From: Thinopyrum elongatum
Taxonomy: Eukaryota > Streptophyta > Magnoliopsida > Poales > Poaceae
DNA length: 64,000 nt
Direction: 5' to 3'
NCBI GenBank assembly: GCA_011799875.1
Contig: CM022299.1
Span: 352,824,526-352,888,525, forward strand
Shown one piece after another: positions 11,895 through 23,736 of this stretch (position 1 is the stretch's first letter; every line of letters begins with the position of its first letter). A program made the position numbers and the translations under genes. The notes under the pieces are model-generated. The model made no database searches, had not been told where the DNA came from, and was given only the letters and a program-made list of their open reading frames with translations.

Positions 11895-13404
11895 TGATGA
11901 AAATATGCCCTAGAGGCAATAATAAAATGGTTATTATTATATTTCCTTAATCATGATAAAGGTTTATTATTCATGCTAGAATTGTATTGTCCGGAAACTT
12001 AAATAAATGTGTGGATACATAAACAAATACCGTGTCCCTAGTGAGCCTCTACTAGACTAGCTTGTTGATCAAAGATGGTTAAGGTTTCCTGACCATAGAC
12101 ATGAGTTGTCATTTGATAATGGGATCACATCATTAGGAGAATGATGTGATGGACAAGACCCATCCGTTAGCTTAGCATATGATCATTCAGTTTATTGCTA
12201 CTGCATTCTTAATGTCAAATACATATTCCTTCGACCATGAGATCATGCAATTCCCAGACTCTGGAGGAATACCTTGTGTGCTATCAAACTTCACAACGTA
12301 ACTAGGTGATCATAATGATGCTCTACAGGTATCTCTGAAGGTGTCTGTTGAGTTGGCGTGAATCGAGATTGGGATTTGTCACTCCGTATGACGGAGAGGT
12401 ATCTCTGGGCCCTCTCGGTAATACACATCACAAGAAGCTTGCAAGCAAAGTGACTAAGGAGTTAGTTGCAAGATGATGTATTACGGAATGAGTAAAGAGA
12501 CTTGCCGGTAACGAGATTAAACGAGGTATAGAGATACCGACGATCGAATCTCGGGCAAGTAACATACCGACAGACAAAGGGAATTACGTATGTTGTTGTA
12601 AAGGTTCAACTGATAAAAGATCTTCGTGGAATATGTAGGAATCAATATGGGCATCCAGGTCCCGCTATTGGTTATTGACCGGAGGGGTGTCTCGGTCATG
12701 ACTACATAATTCCCGAACCCGCAGGGTCGCACGCCTAACGTTCGTTGACGCTAGAGTAGTATTGGGATATTTGGTGAGTGGTAACCAAATGTTGTTCGGA
12801 GTCCCAGATGAGATCCTGGACATCACGAGGAGTCTCGGAATGGTTGAGAGGTAAATATTTATATATGGGAAGTCATATTTTGGGTTCCGGAAAAATGTGC
12901 AGGTTTTTTGGTATTGTACCGGGAAGCTTCCAGAAGGTTCTGAAGCATTCCGGAGGGGTTCGGAAGTCCACAAGTGGGTCCACCACCACCCAAGGGCTAG
13001 CATGGGCTGCGGGGAGGTGCCCTAGCCTTATTGGGCTAGGCGCACCAAGTCCTCATAAGCCCATGTGGCTAGGGAAGGCAAAAAAGGAAGGAGTCCTAGT
13101 AGGAATAGGATTGGACTTGGAGTCCAAGTCCTCTCCCCCAACCTCTTGCTATCTCAAGAAGGAGGATACGTCATCGAGCCGCACATGTGCTAAACTCGGA
13201 GGTGCCGTCCGTTCGGCACTAGATCGGTTGGATCGTGATCGGATCGCGAAGAGTACGACTACATCAACCGCGTGATAAACGCTTCCGCTTAGCGATTTAC
13301 AAGGGTATGTAGATGCTCTCCCCCTATCGTAGCTATGCATCTCCATGGATAGATCTTGCGTGTGCGTAGAATTTTTTTTGATTTCCATGCAACGTTCCCC
13401 AACA
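11895..13404 (+). repeat. Element F 5' LTR, promoter region deleted
   Basis: Aligns with 18488-20229 except for a gap of about 230 bases after CTCTCCCCC (13139). The missing part in the second LTR includes the TATA box CTATATATAG (19781-19790) and the transcribed start region. This LTR therefore has no recognisable promoter. Confidence 0.9.
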
Positions 13405-13405
13405 G

Positions 13406-13417
13406 TGGTATCAGAGC
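13406..13417 (+). promoter_or_regulatory. Element F primer binding site (first)
   Basis: TGGTATCAGAGC directly after the LTR, complementary to the 3' end of initiator-methionine tRNA. A second identical copy follows the other LTR at 20231-20242. Confidence 0.9.
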
Positions 13418-14640
13418 TAGGTCTATGCGTAGATGATATGCATGAGTAGAACACAAAGAAGTTGTGGGCGGTGATGTTCATACTGCTTACCACCAACGTC
13501 TTATTTTGATTCGGCGGTATTGTGGGATGAAGTGGCCCAGACCAACCTTACATGTCCACGCACATGAGACCGGTTCCACCGACTGACATGCAACTTGTTT
13601 TGCATAAAGGTGGCTGGCGGGTGTCTGTTTCTCCTACTTTAGTTGAATCGAATTTGACTACGGCCGGTCCTTGCAGAAGGCTAAAACAGCAAACTTGATA
13701 ATCACCATTGTGTTTTTGCGTAGGTAAGAACGGTTCTTGCTAGTTGCCCGTAGAAGGCATGTAAAACTTGCAACAACAAAGTAGAGGATGTCTAACTTGT
13801 TTTTGCAGGGCATGTTGTGATGTGATATGGTCAAGATATGATATGATATATGTTGATGTATGAGATGATCATGTTTTGTAATAAGTTCACGACTTGCATG
13901 TTGATGAGTACGACAACCGGCAGGAGCCTTAGGGTTGTCTTTAATTATTGTATGACCTGCGTGTCAATCACTAAGCGCCATGTAATTGCTTTACTTTATC
14001 GCTATGCGTTAGCAATAGTTATAGAAGCAATAGTTGGAGAGACGACCCTGATGCTACGATGGAGATCAAAGTGTCGTGCCGGTGACGATGGAGATCATGA
14101 CGATGCTTTGGAGATGGAGATCAAAAGCATAAGATTATGATGGCAATATCATGTCACATATTTTGATTGCATGTGATGTTTATCCTTTATGCATCTTATT
14201 TTGCTTAGAACGACAGTAGCATTATAAGATGATCCCTTCACTTAATTTCAAGATAAAAGTGTTCTCCCTGAGTATGCACCATTGCTAAAGTTCATTGTTT
14301 CGAAGCACCTCGTGATGATCGGGTGTGATAGACTATACGTTCACATACAACGGGTGTAAGCCAGTTTTGCACATGCAGAATACTTGGGTTAAACTTGACG
14401 AGCCTAGCATATACAGACATGGTCTCGGAACACTGGAGACCGAAAGGTCGAACGTGAGTCATATAGTAGATATGATCAACATAGAGATGTTCACCATTGA
14501 TGACTACCCCATCTCACGTGATGATCGGACATGGGTTAGTTGATTTGGATCATGTATCACTTAGATAACTTGAGGGATGTTAATTTAAGTGGGAGTTCAT
14601 TAGTAATTTAATTAATTGGAATTAATTTATCATGAACTTA
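13418..14640 (+). other. Element F untranslated leader
   Basis: The long leader typical of the BARE/Angela family has no long ORF of its own. It contains two small deletions or insertions relative to the second leader copy at 20243-20916. The largest (about 370 bases) has TGGAGA at both breakpoints. Confidence 0.7.
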
Positions 14641-14653
14641 GTCTTAATAGTAT

Positions 14654-15730
14654 TTGCATATCTATGTTGTAGATCAATGGCCCATGTTACCGTTCCCTTG
14701 TATTTTTAATGCGTTCCTAAAGAAAACTAAGCTGAAAGATGATGGTAGCAATGATGCGGACTGGGTCCGTGATCTGAGGATTATCCTTATTGCTGCACAT
14801 AAGAATTATGTCCTTGATGCACCACTAGGTGACAGACCTGCTGCAGGAGCTGATACAGATGTTATGAATGTTTGACAAGCTCGATCTGATGGCTACTTGA
14901 TAGTTTAGTGCGCCATGCTTTACGGCTTAGAACCAGGGCTCCAAAGACGTTTTGAACGCCATGGAACATATGAGATGTTCCAAGAGCTGAAATTGGTATT
15001 TCAGGCTCATGCCCGTGTTGAGAGGTATGAGACCTCTGACAAGTACTTTGCCTACAAGATGGAGGAGAATAGCTCAGTCAGCGAGCATGTGCTCAGAATG
15101 TCTGGGTACTACAATCGCTTGAATCAACTGGGAGTTAATCTTCCAGATAAAATAGTGATTGACAGAGTTCTCCAGTCACTATCACCAAGCTACTTGAGCT
15201 TCGTGATGAAGTATAATATGCAAGGAATGAATAAAACAATTTCTGAGCTCTTCGCAATGCTGAAATCATCGGAGGTAGATATCAAGAAAGAGCATCAAGT
15301 GTTGATGGTTAATAAAACCACTAGTTTCAAGAAAAAGGGCAAGGGAAAGAAAGGGAACTTCAAAAGGAATGGCAAACAAGTTGCCGCTCCCGTGAAGAAG
15401 CCCAAAACTAGACCCAAGCCTGAAACTGAGTGCTTCTACTGCAAAGGAAATGGTCACTGGAAGCAGAACTGCCCCAAATACTTGGCAGATAAGAAGGATG
15501 GCAAAGTAAACAAAGGTATATTTGATATACATGTTATTGATGTGTACCTTACTGGTGCTCGTAGTATCCCCTGGGTATTTGATACCGGTTCAGTTGCTAA
15601 AATTAGAAAGTCGAAACAAGAGTTGCAGAATAAACGAAGACTAGTTAAGGGCGAGGTAACAATGTGTGTTGGAAGTGTTTCCAAGATTGATATGATCACC
15701 ATCGCACACTCCCTCTACCTTTGGGATTAG
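14654..15730 (+). pseudogene. gag: Element F gag and start of protease
   Basis: The gag part includes the conserved MLYGLEPGLQRRFERH and a long helical region, then a CCHC knuckle (CFYCKGNGHWKQNC, near 15433). Lysine-rich residues precede the knuckle. The frame leads into aspartic protease with WVFDTGSVA, so the DTG catalytic triad is visible, but the sequence downstream is rearranged (KIRKSKQELQ) and ends at 15728. The N-terminus (14654-14875) is in a different frame and stops at 14873, so gag is broken. In the intact family gag forms the particle and protease matures it. Confidence 0.8.
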
Positions 15731-15847
15731 TAATGAGCCTAAATAAATGTTATTTGGTGCATGCGTTGAGCATGAACATGATTAGATCATGTTTATTACA
15801 AATACGATTATTCATTTAAGTCAGAGAATAATTGTTGTTCTGTTTAA

Positions 15848-16560
15848 ATGAATAAATCCTTCTATGGTCATACACCCAATGTAAATGGTTTATTGAATCT
15901 TGATCGTAGTGATACACATGTTCATAATATTGATGCCAAAAGATACAAAGTTGATAATGATAGTGCAACATACTTGTGGCACTGCCGTTTAGGTTATATT
16001 GGTGTAAAGCGCATGAAGAAACTCCATGCGGATGGAATTTTGGAATCACTTGATTATGAATCATTTGATACTTGCGAACCAGGCCTCATGGGCAAGATGA
16101 CCAAAACTCCGTTCTCCGGAACAATGGAGCGAGCTAATGACTTATTGGAAATAATACATACCAATGTATGCGGTCCGATAAGTGTTGAGGCACGTGGCGG
16201 GTATCGTTTTTTTCTAACCTTCACAGATGATTTGAGTAGGTATGGATATGTCTACTTGATGAAACACAAGTATGAAACATTTGAAAAGTTCAAGGAATTT
16301 CAGAGTGAAGTGGAGAATCATCGCAACAAGAAAATAAATTTTCTATGATCTAATCGCGGAGGCGAATATTTGAGTTACGAGTTTGGCCTTCATTTAAAAC
16401 AATGTGGAATTGTTTCACAACTCACGCCATCTAGAACACCACAGTGTAATGGTGTGTTCGAACATCGTAACCGTACTTTATTAGATATGGTGCGTTCTAT
16501 GATGTCTCTTACCGATTTGCCTTTATCATTTTGGGGTTATGCATTATAGACGGCCCCATT
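15848..16560 (+). pseudogene. Element F integrase, catalytic residue changed
   Basis: The GAG-pre-integrase zinc region (LWHCRLGYIGVKRM) lacks the expected histidine after LG and one of the last cysteines (CEPG instead of CEPC). In the catalytic core the first aspartate motif reads TNVCGP where the family has T-D-x-C-G-P. TFTDDLSRYGYVY is present, and the glutamate region reads NGVFEHRNRTLLDMV. In-frame stops occur at 16346-16348 and 16547-16549. This integrase is dead by sequence. Confidence 0.8.
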
Positions 16561-16561
16561 C

Positions 16562-18240
16562 ATGTTAAATAGGGCACCGTCTAAATCCGTTGAGATGACA
16601 CCGTATGAACTATGGTTTGGCAAGAAACCTAAGCTGCCATTTCTTAAAGTTTGGGGATGCGACGCTTATGTCAAAAGGCTTCAACCTGATAAGCTCGAAC
16701 CCAAATCAGAGAAGTGTGTCTTCATAGGATACCCTAAAAAAACTATTGGGTACACCTTCTACCACAGATCCGAAGGCAAGATCTTTGTTGCTAAAAATGG
16801 GTCATTTCTAGAGAAGGAGTTTCTCTCGAAAGAAGTGAGTGGGAGGAAAGTAGGACTTGATGAGGTAATTGTACCTTCTCTCGAATTGGAAAGTAGCACA
16901 TCAGAGAAAACCGTTCCCATGATGCCTACACCAACTAGAGAGGAAGCTAATGATGATGATCATGAAACTTCGGATCAAGTTACTACTGAACTTCGTAGGT
17001 CAACCAGAACATGTTCCACACCAGAGTGGTACGGTAATCCTGTCCTGGAAGTCATGTTGTTAGACAACAGCGGACCTACGAACTATGAAGAAGCTATTAT
17101 GAGCCCAGATTCCGACAAATGGCTTGAGGCCATGAAATCTAAGATAGGATCCATGTATGAGAACAAATTGTGGACTTTGGTGGACTTGCCCGATGATCGG
17201 CAGGCCATTGAAAATAAATGGATCTTCAAGAGGAAGATGGACGCTGATGGTAATATCACTGTCTACAAAGCTCGACTTGTCACGAAAGGTTTTTGATAAG
17301 TTCAAGGGGTTGACTATGATGAGACTGTCTCACCCGTAGCGATGCTTAAGTCTGTCCGAATCATGTTAGCAATTGCCGCATTTTATGATTATGAAATATG
17401 GCAAATGGACGTCAAAACTGCATTCCTTAACGGATTTCTTAAAGAAGAGTTGTATATGATGCAACCAGAAGGTTTTGTCAATCCTAAAGGTGCTAACAAA
17501 GTATGCAAACTCCAGAAGTCCACCTATGGACTGGTGCAAGCATCTCGGAGTTGGAATATACGCTTTGATGAGGTGATCAAAGCATATGGTTTTATACAGA
17601 CTTATGGTGAAGCCTGTATTTACAATAAAGTGTGTGGGAGCTCTATAGCATTTCTGATATTATATGTGGATGACAAATTGCTGATTGGAAATGATATAGA
17701 ATCTTTGGATAGCATAAAAGGATACTTGAATAAGAGTTTTCAATGAAAAACCTCGGTGAAGCTGCTTATATATTGGGCATCAAGATCTATAGGGATAGAT
17801 CGAGACGTTTAATAGGACTTTCACAAAGCACATACCTTGACAAAATTTTGAAGAAGTTCAAAAGTGGATCAGTCAAAGAAAGGGTTCTTGCCTGTATTGC
17901 AAGGTGTGAATTGAGTAAGACTCAAAACCCGACCACGGCAGAAGATAGAGAGAGAATGAAAGTCATTCCCTATGCCTCGGCCATAGGTTCTATTATGTAT
18001 GCCATGCTATGTACCAGACCTGATGTGTGCCTTGCCATGAGTTTGGCAAGGGGGTACAATAGTAATCCAGGAGTGGATCACTGGACAACGGTCAAAATTA
18101 TCCTTAGAGGACTAAGGAAATGTTTTTCGGTTATGGAGGTGATAAAGAGTTCATCGTAAAGGGTTACGTCGATGCAAGCTTTGACACCGATCCGGATGAC
18201 TCTGAGTCTCAATCTGGATACGTATTGAACGTGGGAGCAA
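16562..18240 (+). pseudogene. Element F reverse transcriptase and truncated RNase H
   Basis: Integrase C-terminus motifs (ELWFGKKPKLPFLKVWGCDAY split over the start) lead to reverse transcriptase: WLEAMKSKIGSM, NKWIFKRKMD, WQMDVKTAFLNG and the catalytic LYVDDKLLIG. A stop at 17294-17296 with a small frame change, a TGA at 17744 and further breaks divide it. RNase H keeps only the first motif, GYVDASFD; the following D-E-D segment is deleted and the frame ends at 18246. Order gag-protease-integrase-RT-RNase H is that of copia. Confidence 0.85.
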
Positions 18241-18362
18241 TTAGCTAGAGTAGTTCCATGCAGAGCATTATCGACATAGAAATTTGCAAAATACTTATGG
18301 ATCTAAATATGGCAGACCCGTTGACTAAAAACCTCTCTCACAAGCAAACCATGATCACACCT

Positions 18363-18473
18363 TAGTGAACTCTTTGGGTGTTAATCACATGGCGATGTGA
18401 ACTAGATTATTGACTCTAGTGAACTCTTTGGGTGTTAATCACATGACGATGTGAACTAGATTATTGAATCTAG
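18363..18473 (+). repeat. Element F 3' UTR two-unit tandem repeat
   Basis: GTGAACTCTTTGGGTGTTAA and the sequence after it occur twice, about 55 bases apart, ending in ATTGACTCTAGT/ATTGAATCTAGT. The repeat sits just upstream of the polypurine tract AAGTGGGAGAC (18477-18487), as is typical for this family. Confidence 0.85.
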
Positions 18474-18487
18474 TGCAAGTGGGAGAC

Positions 18488-20229
18488 TGATGGAAATATG
18501 CCCTAGAGGCAATAATAAAATGGTTATTATTAAATTTCCTTAATCATGATAAAGTTTTATTATTCATGCTAGAATTGTATTGACCGAAAACTTAAATACA
18601 TGTGTGGATACATAAACAAATACCATGTCCCTAGTGAGCCTCTACTAGACTAGCTCGTTGATCAAAGATGGTTAAGGTTTCCTGACCATAGACATGAGTT
18701 GTCATTTGATAATGGGATCACATCATTAGGAGAATGATGTGATGGACAAGACCCATCTGGTAGCTTAGCATATGATCGTTCAGTTTATTGCTACTGCTTT
18801 CTTAATGTCAAATACATATTCCTTCGACCATGAGATCATGCAACTCCCGGACTCCAGAGGAATACCTTGTGTGCTATCAAACGTCACAACGTAACTGGGT
18901 GATCATAAAGATGCTCTACAGGTATCTCTGAAGGTGTCTGTTGAGTTGGCGTGAATCGAGATTGGGAGTTGTCACTCCGTATGACGGAGAGGTATCTCTG
19001 GGCCCTCTCGGTAATACACATCACAAGAAGCTTGCAAGCAAAGTGACTAAGGAGTTAGTTGCAAGATGATGTATTATGGAACGAGTAAAGAGACTTGCCG
19101 GTAACGAGATTGAACTAGGTATAGAGATACCGACGATCGAATCTCGGGCAAGTAACATACCGACAGACAAAGGGAATTACGTATGTTGTCATAAAGGTTC
19201 AACCGACAAAAGATCTTCATGGAATATGTAGTAATCAATATGGGCATCCAGGTCCCGCTATTGGTTATTGACCGGAGAGGTGTCTCGGTCATGACTACAT
19301 AATTCCCGAACCCACAGGGTCGCACGCTTAACGTTCGTTGATGCTAGAGTAGTATTGGGATATTTGATGAGTGGTAACCAAATGTTGTTCGGAGTTCCGG
19401 ATGAGATCCTGGACATCACGAGGAGTCTCAGAATGGTCGAGAGGTAAAGATTTATATATGGGAAGTCATATTTTGGGTTCCGGAAAAAGGTGCAGTTTTT
19501 TCGGTATTGTACCGGGAAGTTTCCAGAAGGTTCCGAAGGATTTCGGAGGGGTCCGGAAGTCCACAAGTGGGTCCACCACCACCCAAGGGTTAGCATGGGC
19601 TGCGAGGAGGCGCCCTGGCCTTATTGGGCTAGGCGCACCAAGTCCTCAAAAGCCCATGTGGCTAGGGAAGGCAAAAAAGGAAGGAGTCCTAGTAGGAATA
19701 GGATTGGACTTGGAGTCCAAGTCCTCTCCCCCTTAGCTGTGCCCTAGGGCTTGGAGGGGCTGTTTAACATGCCCCTCCTCCTATATATAGAGGGGAGGGG
19801 GCGCCCCAAGAGGACACACTAAGCCCTTGGCGCCCCTCTCTCTCCTATTACTCCGTAGTTCCACCGCCTCATCCCGGCGACGCTTAGCGAAGTGCTGTCG
19901 ATGCTCCACCACCACCATCACCACCACGCTATCGTGTTGGTTGTGATCCCATCTACTTCTTCTCTCCTGCTTTCTGGATCAAGAAGGAGGATACATCATC
20001 GAGCCGCATGTGTGCTAAACTCGGAAGTGCCGTCCGTTCGGCACTAGATCGGTTGGATCTTGATCGGATCGCGAAGAGTACACCTACATCTACCGCGTGA
20101 TAAATGCTTCCGCTTAGCGATCTACAAGGGTATGTAGATGCTCTTCCCCTCTCGTAGCTATGCATCTCCATGGATAGATCTTGCGTGTGCGTAGAGTTTG
20201 TTTTGTTTTCCATGCAACATTCCCCAATA
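18488..20229 (+). repeat. Element F second LTR, with intact promoter
   Basis: 1742 bases. It contains the TATA box at 19782-19788 missing from the first LTR. It is followed by its own PBS (20231-20242) and leader, not by host sequence. Confidence 0.9.
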
Positions 20230-20916
20230 GTGGTATCAGAGCCAGGTCTATGCGTAGATGATATGCACGAGTAGAACACAAAGAAGTTGTGGGCGGTGAT
20301 GTTCATACTGCTTACCACCAACGTCTTATTTTGATTCGGTGGTATTGTGGGATGAAGCGGCCCGGACCAACCTTATATGTCCACGCACATGAGATCGGTT
20401 CCACCGACTGACATGCAACTTGTTTTGCATAAAGGTGGCTGGCGGGTATCTGTTTCTCCTACTTTAGTTGAATTGAATTTGACTACGGCCGGTCCTTGCA
20501 GAAGGTTAAAACAGCAAACTTGATAATCACCGTTGTGGTTTTGCGTAGGTAAGAACGGTTCTTGCTAGTTGCCCGTAGAGGATGTCTAACTTGTTTTTGT
20601 AGGGCATGTTGTGATGTGATATGTTCAAGATATGATATGATATATGTTGATGTATGAGATGATCATGTTTTGTAATAAGTTCACAACTTGCATGTCGATG
20701 AGTACGACAACCGGCAGGAGCCTTAGGGCTGTCTTTAATTATTGTATGACCTGCGTGTCAATCACTAAGCGCCATGTAATTGCTTTACTTTATCGCTATG
20801 CGTTAGCAATAGTTATAGAAGCAATAGTTGGCGAGATGACCCTGACGCTACGATGGAGACCGAAAGGTCAAACGTGAGTCATATAGTAGATATGATCAAC
20901 ATAGAGATGTTCACCA
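20230..20916 (+). repeat. Second leader copy of element F, truncated
   Basis: Aligns with 13405-14492 with a 31-base and a roughly 370-base deletion. It stops abruptly at TGTTCACCA, where the first copy continues with TTGATGAC. Confidence 0.85.
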
Positions 20917-21651
20917 AGAAGGCGAAGAAAATTGTTCCTGCTTCCACAAAGGAATATGATTCTGATATCATATTTGACATCATTGAAGGTGCCTCCTATG
21001 ATGCGAATCCAGCTGAGTTGAATAGTTTGGGTCTGCCTAAAGATGTTACCAAGATGGTAGCAAAGCACTTCTCTAAGTTGAGAGAACTCACCAAAGAACT
21101 CAATCAAGCTGTCGATGACAAGAAGCTCCTTGAGAAAATGAGGAGGGAAGCTAAATCTGAGTCTGAAAGAAAAGACGTGAACAAGGGAATCCTTGAGATC
21201 ACCAAAGCCCTCACTGTCATGAGAAACAAGATTGATTGGCATTCCAAGATGAAGATGGATGTTTCTCAGCTTTGTGAATGTATGAACGATGAGATCAAGC
21301 GTCAAGTGGATCTTGCTCGACGCAGAGAAAAAGAAGAGGAACGCCAGAGAGCTCAGGCAAGAGCCAGCAAGCCGAAAGAGATCAAGGACCATCGTGTCCA
21401 ATCTATATCAACTGATGCACCTATTGACACAAGTGCCCCACCGCAACAGATTCCGCCATCCCCTTGTTCCAAGGAAGAAACCGATCATCAAGCTGAGCCT
21501 GCGGTAGTTATCATTCCTACCTCAGTCGAACAAGAATCTGATGTGGTGGATATGTATGTAGTTAACCCTGAAGAAGAGAATGTCGTGCCCTAGTAAAAAG
21601 TTCCTAAAGAAAATATTGATGAAGAGATCGAGATGGAAAAGGCATTATCAT
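20917..21651 (+). pseudogene. Element A second ORF, part 2
   Basis: The frame of part 1 resumes right after element F with a KKAKKIVPAST start. It is a charged, helical, coiled-coil-like stretch (ELTKELNQAVDDKKLLEKM; RRREKEEERQRAQ). A TAG stop at 21591 ends the visible frame. The last five bases ATCAT (21647-21651) are the target of element B. No catalytic motif is visible. Confidence 0.6.
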
Positions 21652-21996
21652 TGATGTCTACTACGCAACTTTATTCTTGTAGAGTCGTGTTGGGCCTCCA
21701 AGCGCAGAGTTTTGTAGGACAGTAGCAATTTTCCTTCAAGTGGATGACCTAAGGTTTATCAATCCGTGGAGGCGTAGGATGAAGATGGTCTCTCTCAAAC
21801 AACCCTGCAACCAAATAACAAAGAGTCTCTTGTGTCCCCATCACACCAAATACAATGGTAATTTGTTTAGGTGCACTAGTTTGGCGAAGAGATGGTGATA
21901 CAAGCGTAGTAATGATAGTAGATATTGATTTTTGTAATAGGAACAATAAAAAACAGCAAGGTAGCAATTGATAAAATGGAGCACAAACAGAATTGC

Positions 21997-23652
21997 TAAA
22001 AGTGCAACTAATCCCTGGGTGGTTTTGGTAATTCATAACAACATATAGCTCATTGAACTAATAACTTTTCAAGTTGATTATTTCAGATAGTTCAATGATT
22101 GGCATGGCATGGACTAGAGATGTGGACCCCTTAAAATGCTAAGGACAAATATTGGCAAAAGCTCAAGACTCTACATTTCTATTTTAATGATCCAAGATCA
22201 CATTGAGTCCATAGGAAAAGCCAATACTATTAAAAGGGGATGAGGTGTTGCTTAATGGTCTACTTGCTCAAAATGCTTAGTGATATGCTCCACAGCCCTC
22301 AACCATCTTCTCATATCCAAATATGTCCTAAACCTAAAATCAAACTCGGCCCCACTGATTTGATCTATCCGGCGCCACCGAGTTCACTTGACATAGCCAT
22401 AGCCAGAAACCCTAATCAGTTCGGTCTAACCGATAGGGATCTCGGTCTCACCGAGATAGGATTGCAAACTCTCTGTTCCCCTTCGTAACGTTTCGGTCTC
22501 ACCGAGATGAGCGATCGGTCCACCGAGTTTGCAATGCAAACTCTCTGTTTCCCTTTCGTAATGTTTCGGTCTCACCGAAAGGAGCGATCGGTCCCACCGA
22601 GTTTGCCTGACCAACTCTCTGTTTGCTTATTACTGAAATCGGTCTCACTGAGTTGAAGTAACCGGTCAAACCGAGATCAAGTTTTGCCCTAACCCTAGCT
22701 CATCGGTCCCACCGAGTTGATCATGTCAGTCCCACCGAAAAGCCTAACGTTCACATTTTTGACTGGATCGGTCTCACCGAGTTTACCTATTTGGTCTGAC
22801 CGAGTTGGCTCATTTGTGCGTAACGGTTAGATTTTGTGTGGAGGCTATATATACCCCTCCACCCTCTTCTCCATCAGTGAGAGAGCCATCAGAATGAGCC
22901 TACACTTCCACTACTCATTTTCTAAGAGAGAACCACCTACTCATGTGTTGAGATCAAGACATTCCATTCCTACCACAAGAATCTTGATCTCTAGCCTTCC
23001 CCAAGTTGCTTTCCACTCAAATCATCGTTCCACCATAGCCAAATCTGTGAGAGAGAGTTGAGTGTTGGGGAGACTATCATTTGAAGCACAAGAGAAAGGA
23101 GTTCATCATCAACACACCATCTATTACCTTTTGAAGAGTGGTGTCTCCTAGATTGGTTAGGTGTCACTTGGGAGCCTCCGTCAAGATTGTGGAGTTGAAC
23201 CAAGGTGTTTGTAAGGGCAAGGAGATCGCCTACTTCGTGAAGATCTACTCGAGTGAGGCAAGTCCTTCGTGGGCGATGGCCATGGTGGGATAGACAAGGT
23301 TGCTTCTTCGTGGACCCTTCGTGGGTGGATCCCTTCGTGGACTCGCGCAACCGTTACCCTTCGTGGGTTGAAGTCTCCATCAACGTGGATGTACGATAGC
23401 ACCACCTATCGGAACCATGCCAAAAATCTCCGTGTCTACATTGCGTTTGCCTTCTCCAAACCCTTCCCTTTACCTTCATATGCAATGTTTTACTTTCCGC
23501 TGCTACACTCTTAGAATTGCATGTGTAGGTTGATTGCTTGACTTGTGCTAAGTTGTTAAAATCTGCCAAGACTTAAAATTTGGAAAAAGGCTAGATTTTT
23601 ATTTGGTCAAGTAGTCTAATCACCCCCCTCTAGACCTACTTTCGATCCTACA
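21997..23652 (+). repeat. Element D 5' LTR
   Basis: Aligns end to end with 29069-30725. TATATATA lies at 22846-22853. The stretch 22340-22805 carries a cluster of imperfect palindromes of the form CGGTCTcACCGAG. Confidence 0.95.
22340..22805 (+). repeat. Palindromic ACCGAG/CTCGGT cluster in element D 5' LTR
   Basis: More than fifteen copies of CGGT-x(3-5)-ACCGA or close variants lie upstream of the TATA box. Arrays of short palindromes in this position are a known signature of Sirevirus LTRs. The same cluster is in the 3' LTR (about 29415-29880) and twice inside the element (26745-26960, 27315-27545). Confidence 0.8.
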
Positions 23653-23654
23653 AG

Positions 23655-23666
23655 TGGTATCAGAGC
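23655..23666 (+). promoter_or_regulatory. Element D primer binding site
   Basis: TGGTATCAGAGC starts two bases after the LTR end, complementary to initiator-methionine tRNA. Confidence 0.92.
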
Positions 23667-23736
23667 TTTGGTCTCCATTTGCCTTGATTTCCATAGCTTT
23701 GGTGATCATAGCCTTGGTTTCACAACCTAGGAGAGT

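Larger units (their letters stand above)
11895..20916 (+). mobile_element. Element F: Angela/WIS/BARE-type copia with extra leader copy
   Basis: Starts TGATGAAAATATGCCC, the well-known 5' end of this Triticeae family. Order: LTR (11895-13404), PBS, leader, gag-protease, integrase, reverse transcriptase, cut-down RNase H, 3' UTR repeat, LTR (18488-20229). After the second LTR come a second PBS and about 690 bases of leader, up to GTTCACCA at 20916. Element A resumes at AGAAGGCGAAG. There is no target duplication on the right (left flank GCCCC). This LTR-body-LTR-leader form points to recombination between copies followed by truncation. Confidence 0.9.

Noticed and set aside
23655..23666. TGGTATCAGAGC as part of a tRNA gene
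   Set aside because: Matches only the 3' end of initiator tRNA and sits next to LTR ends; primer binding sites.
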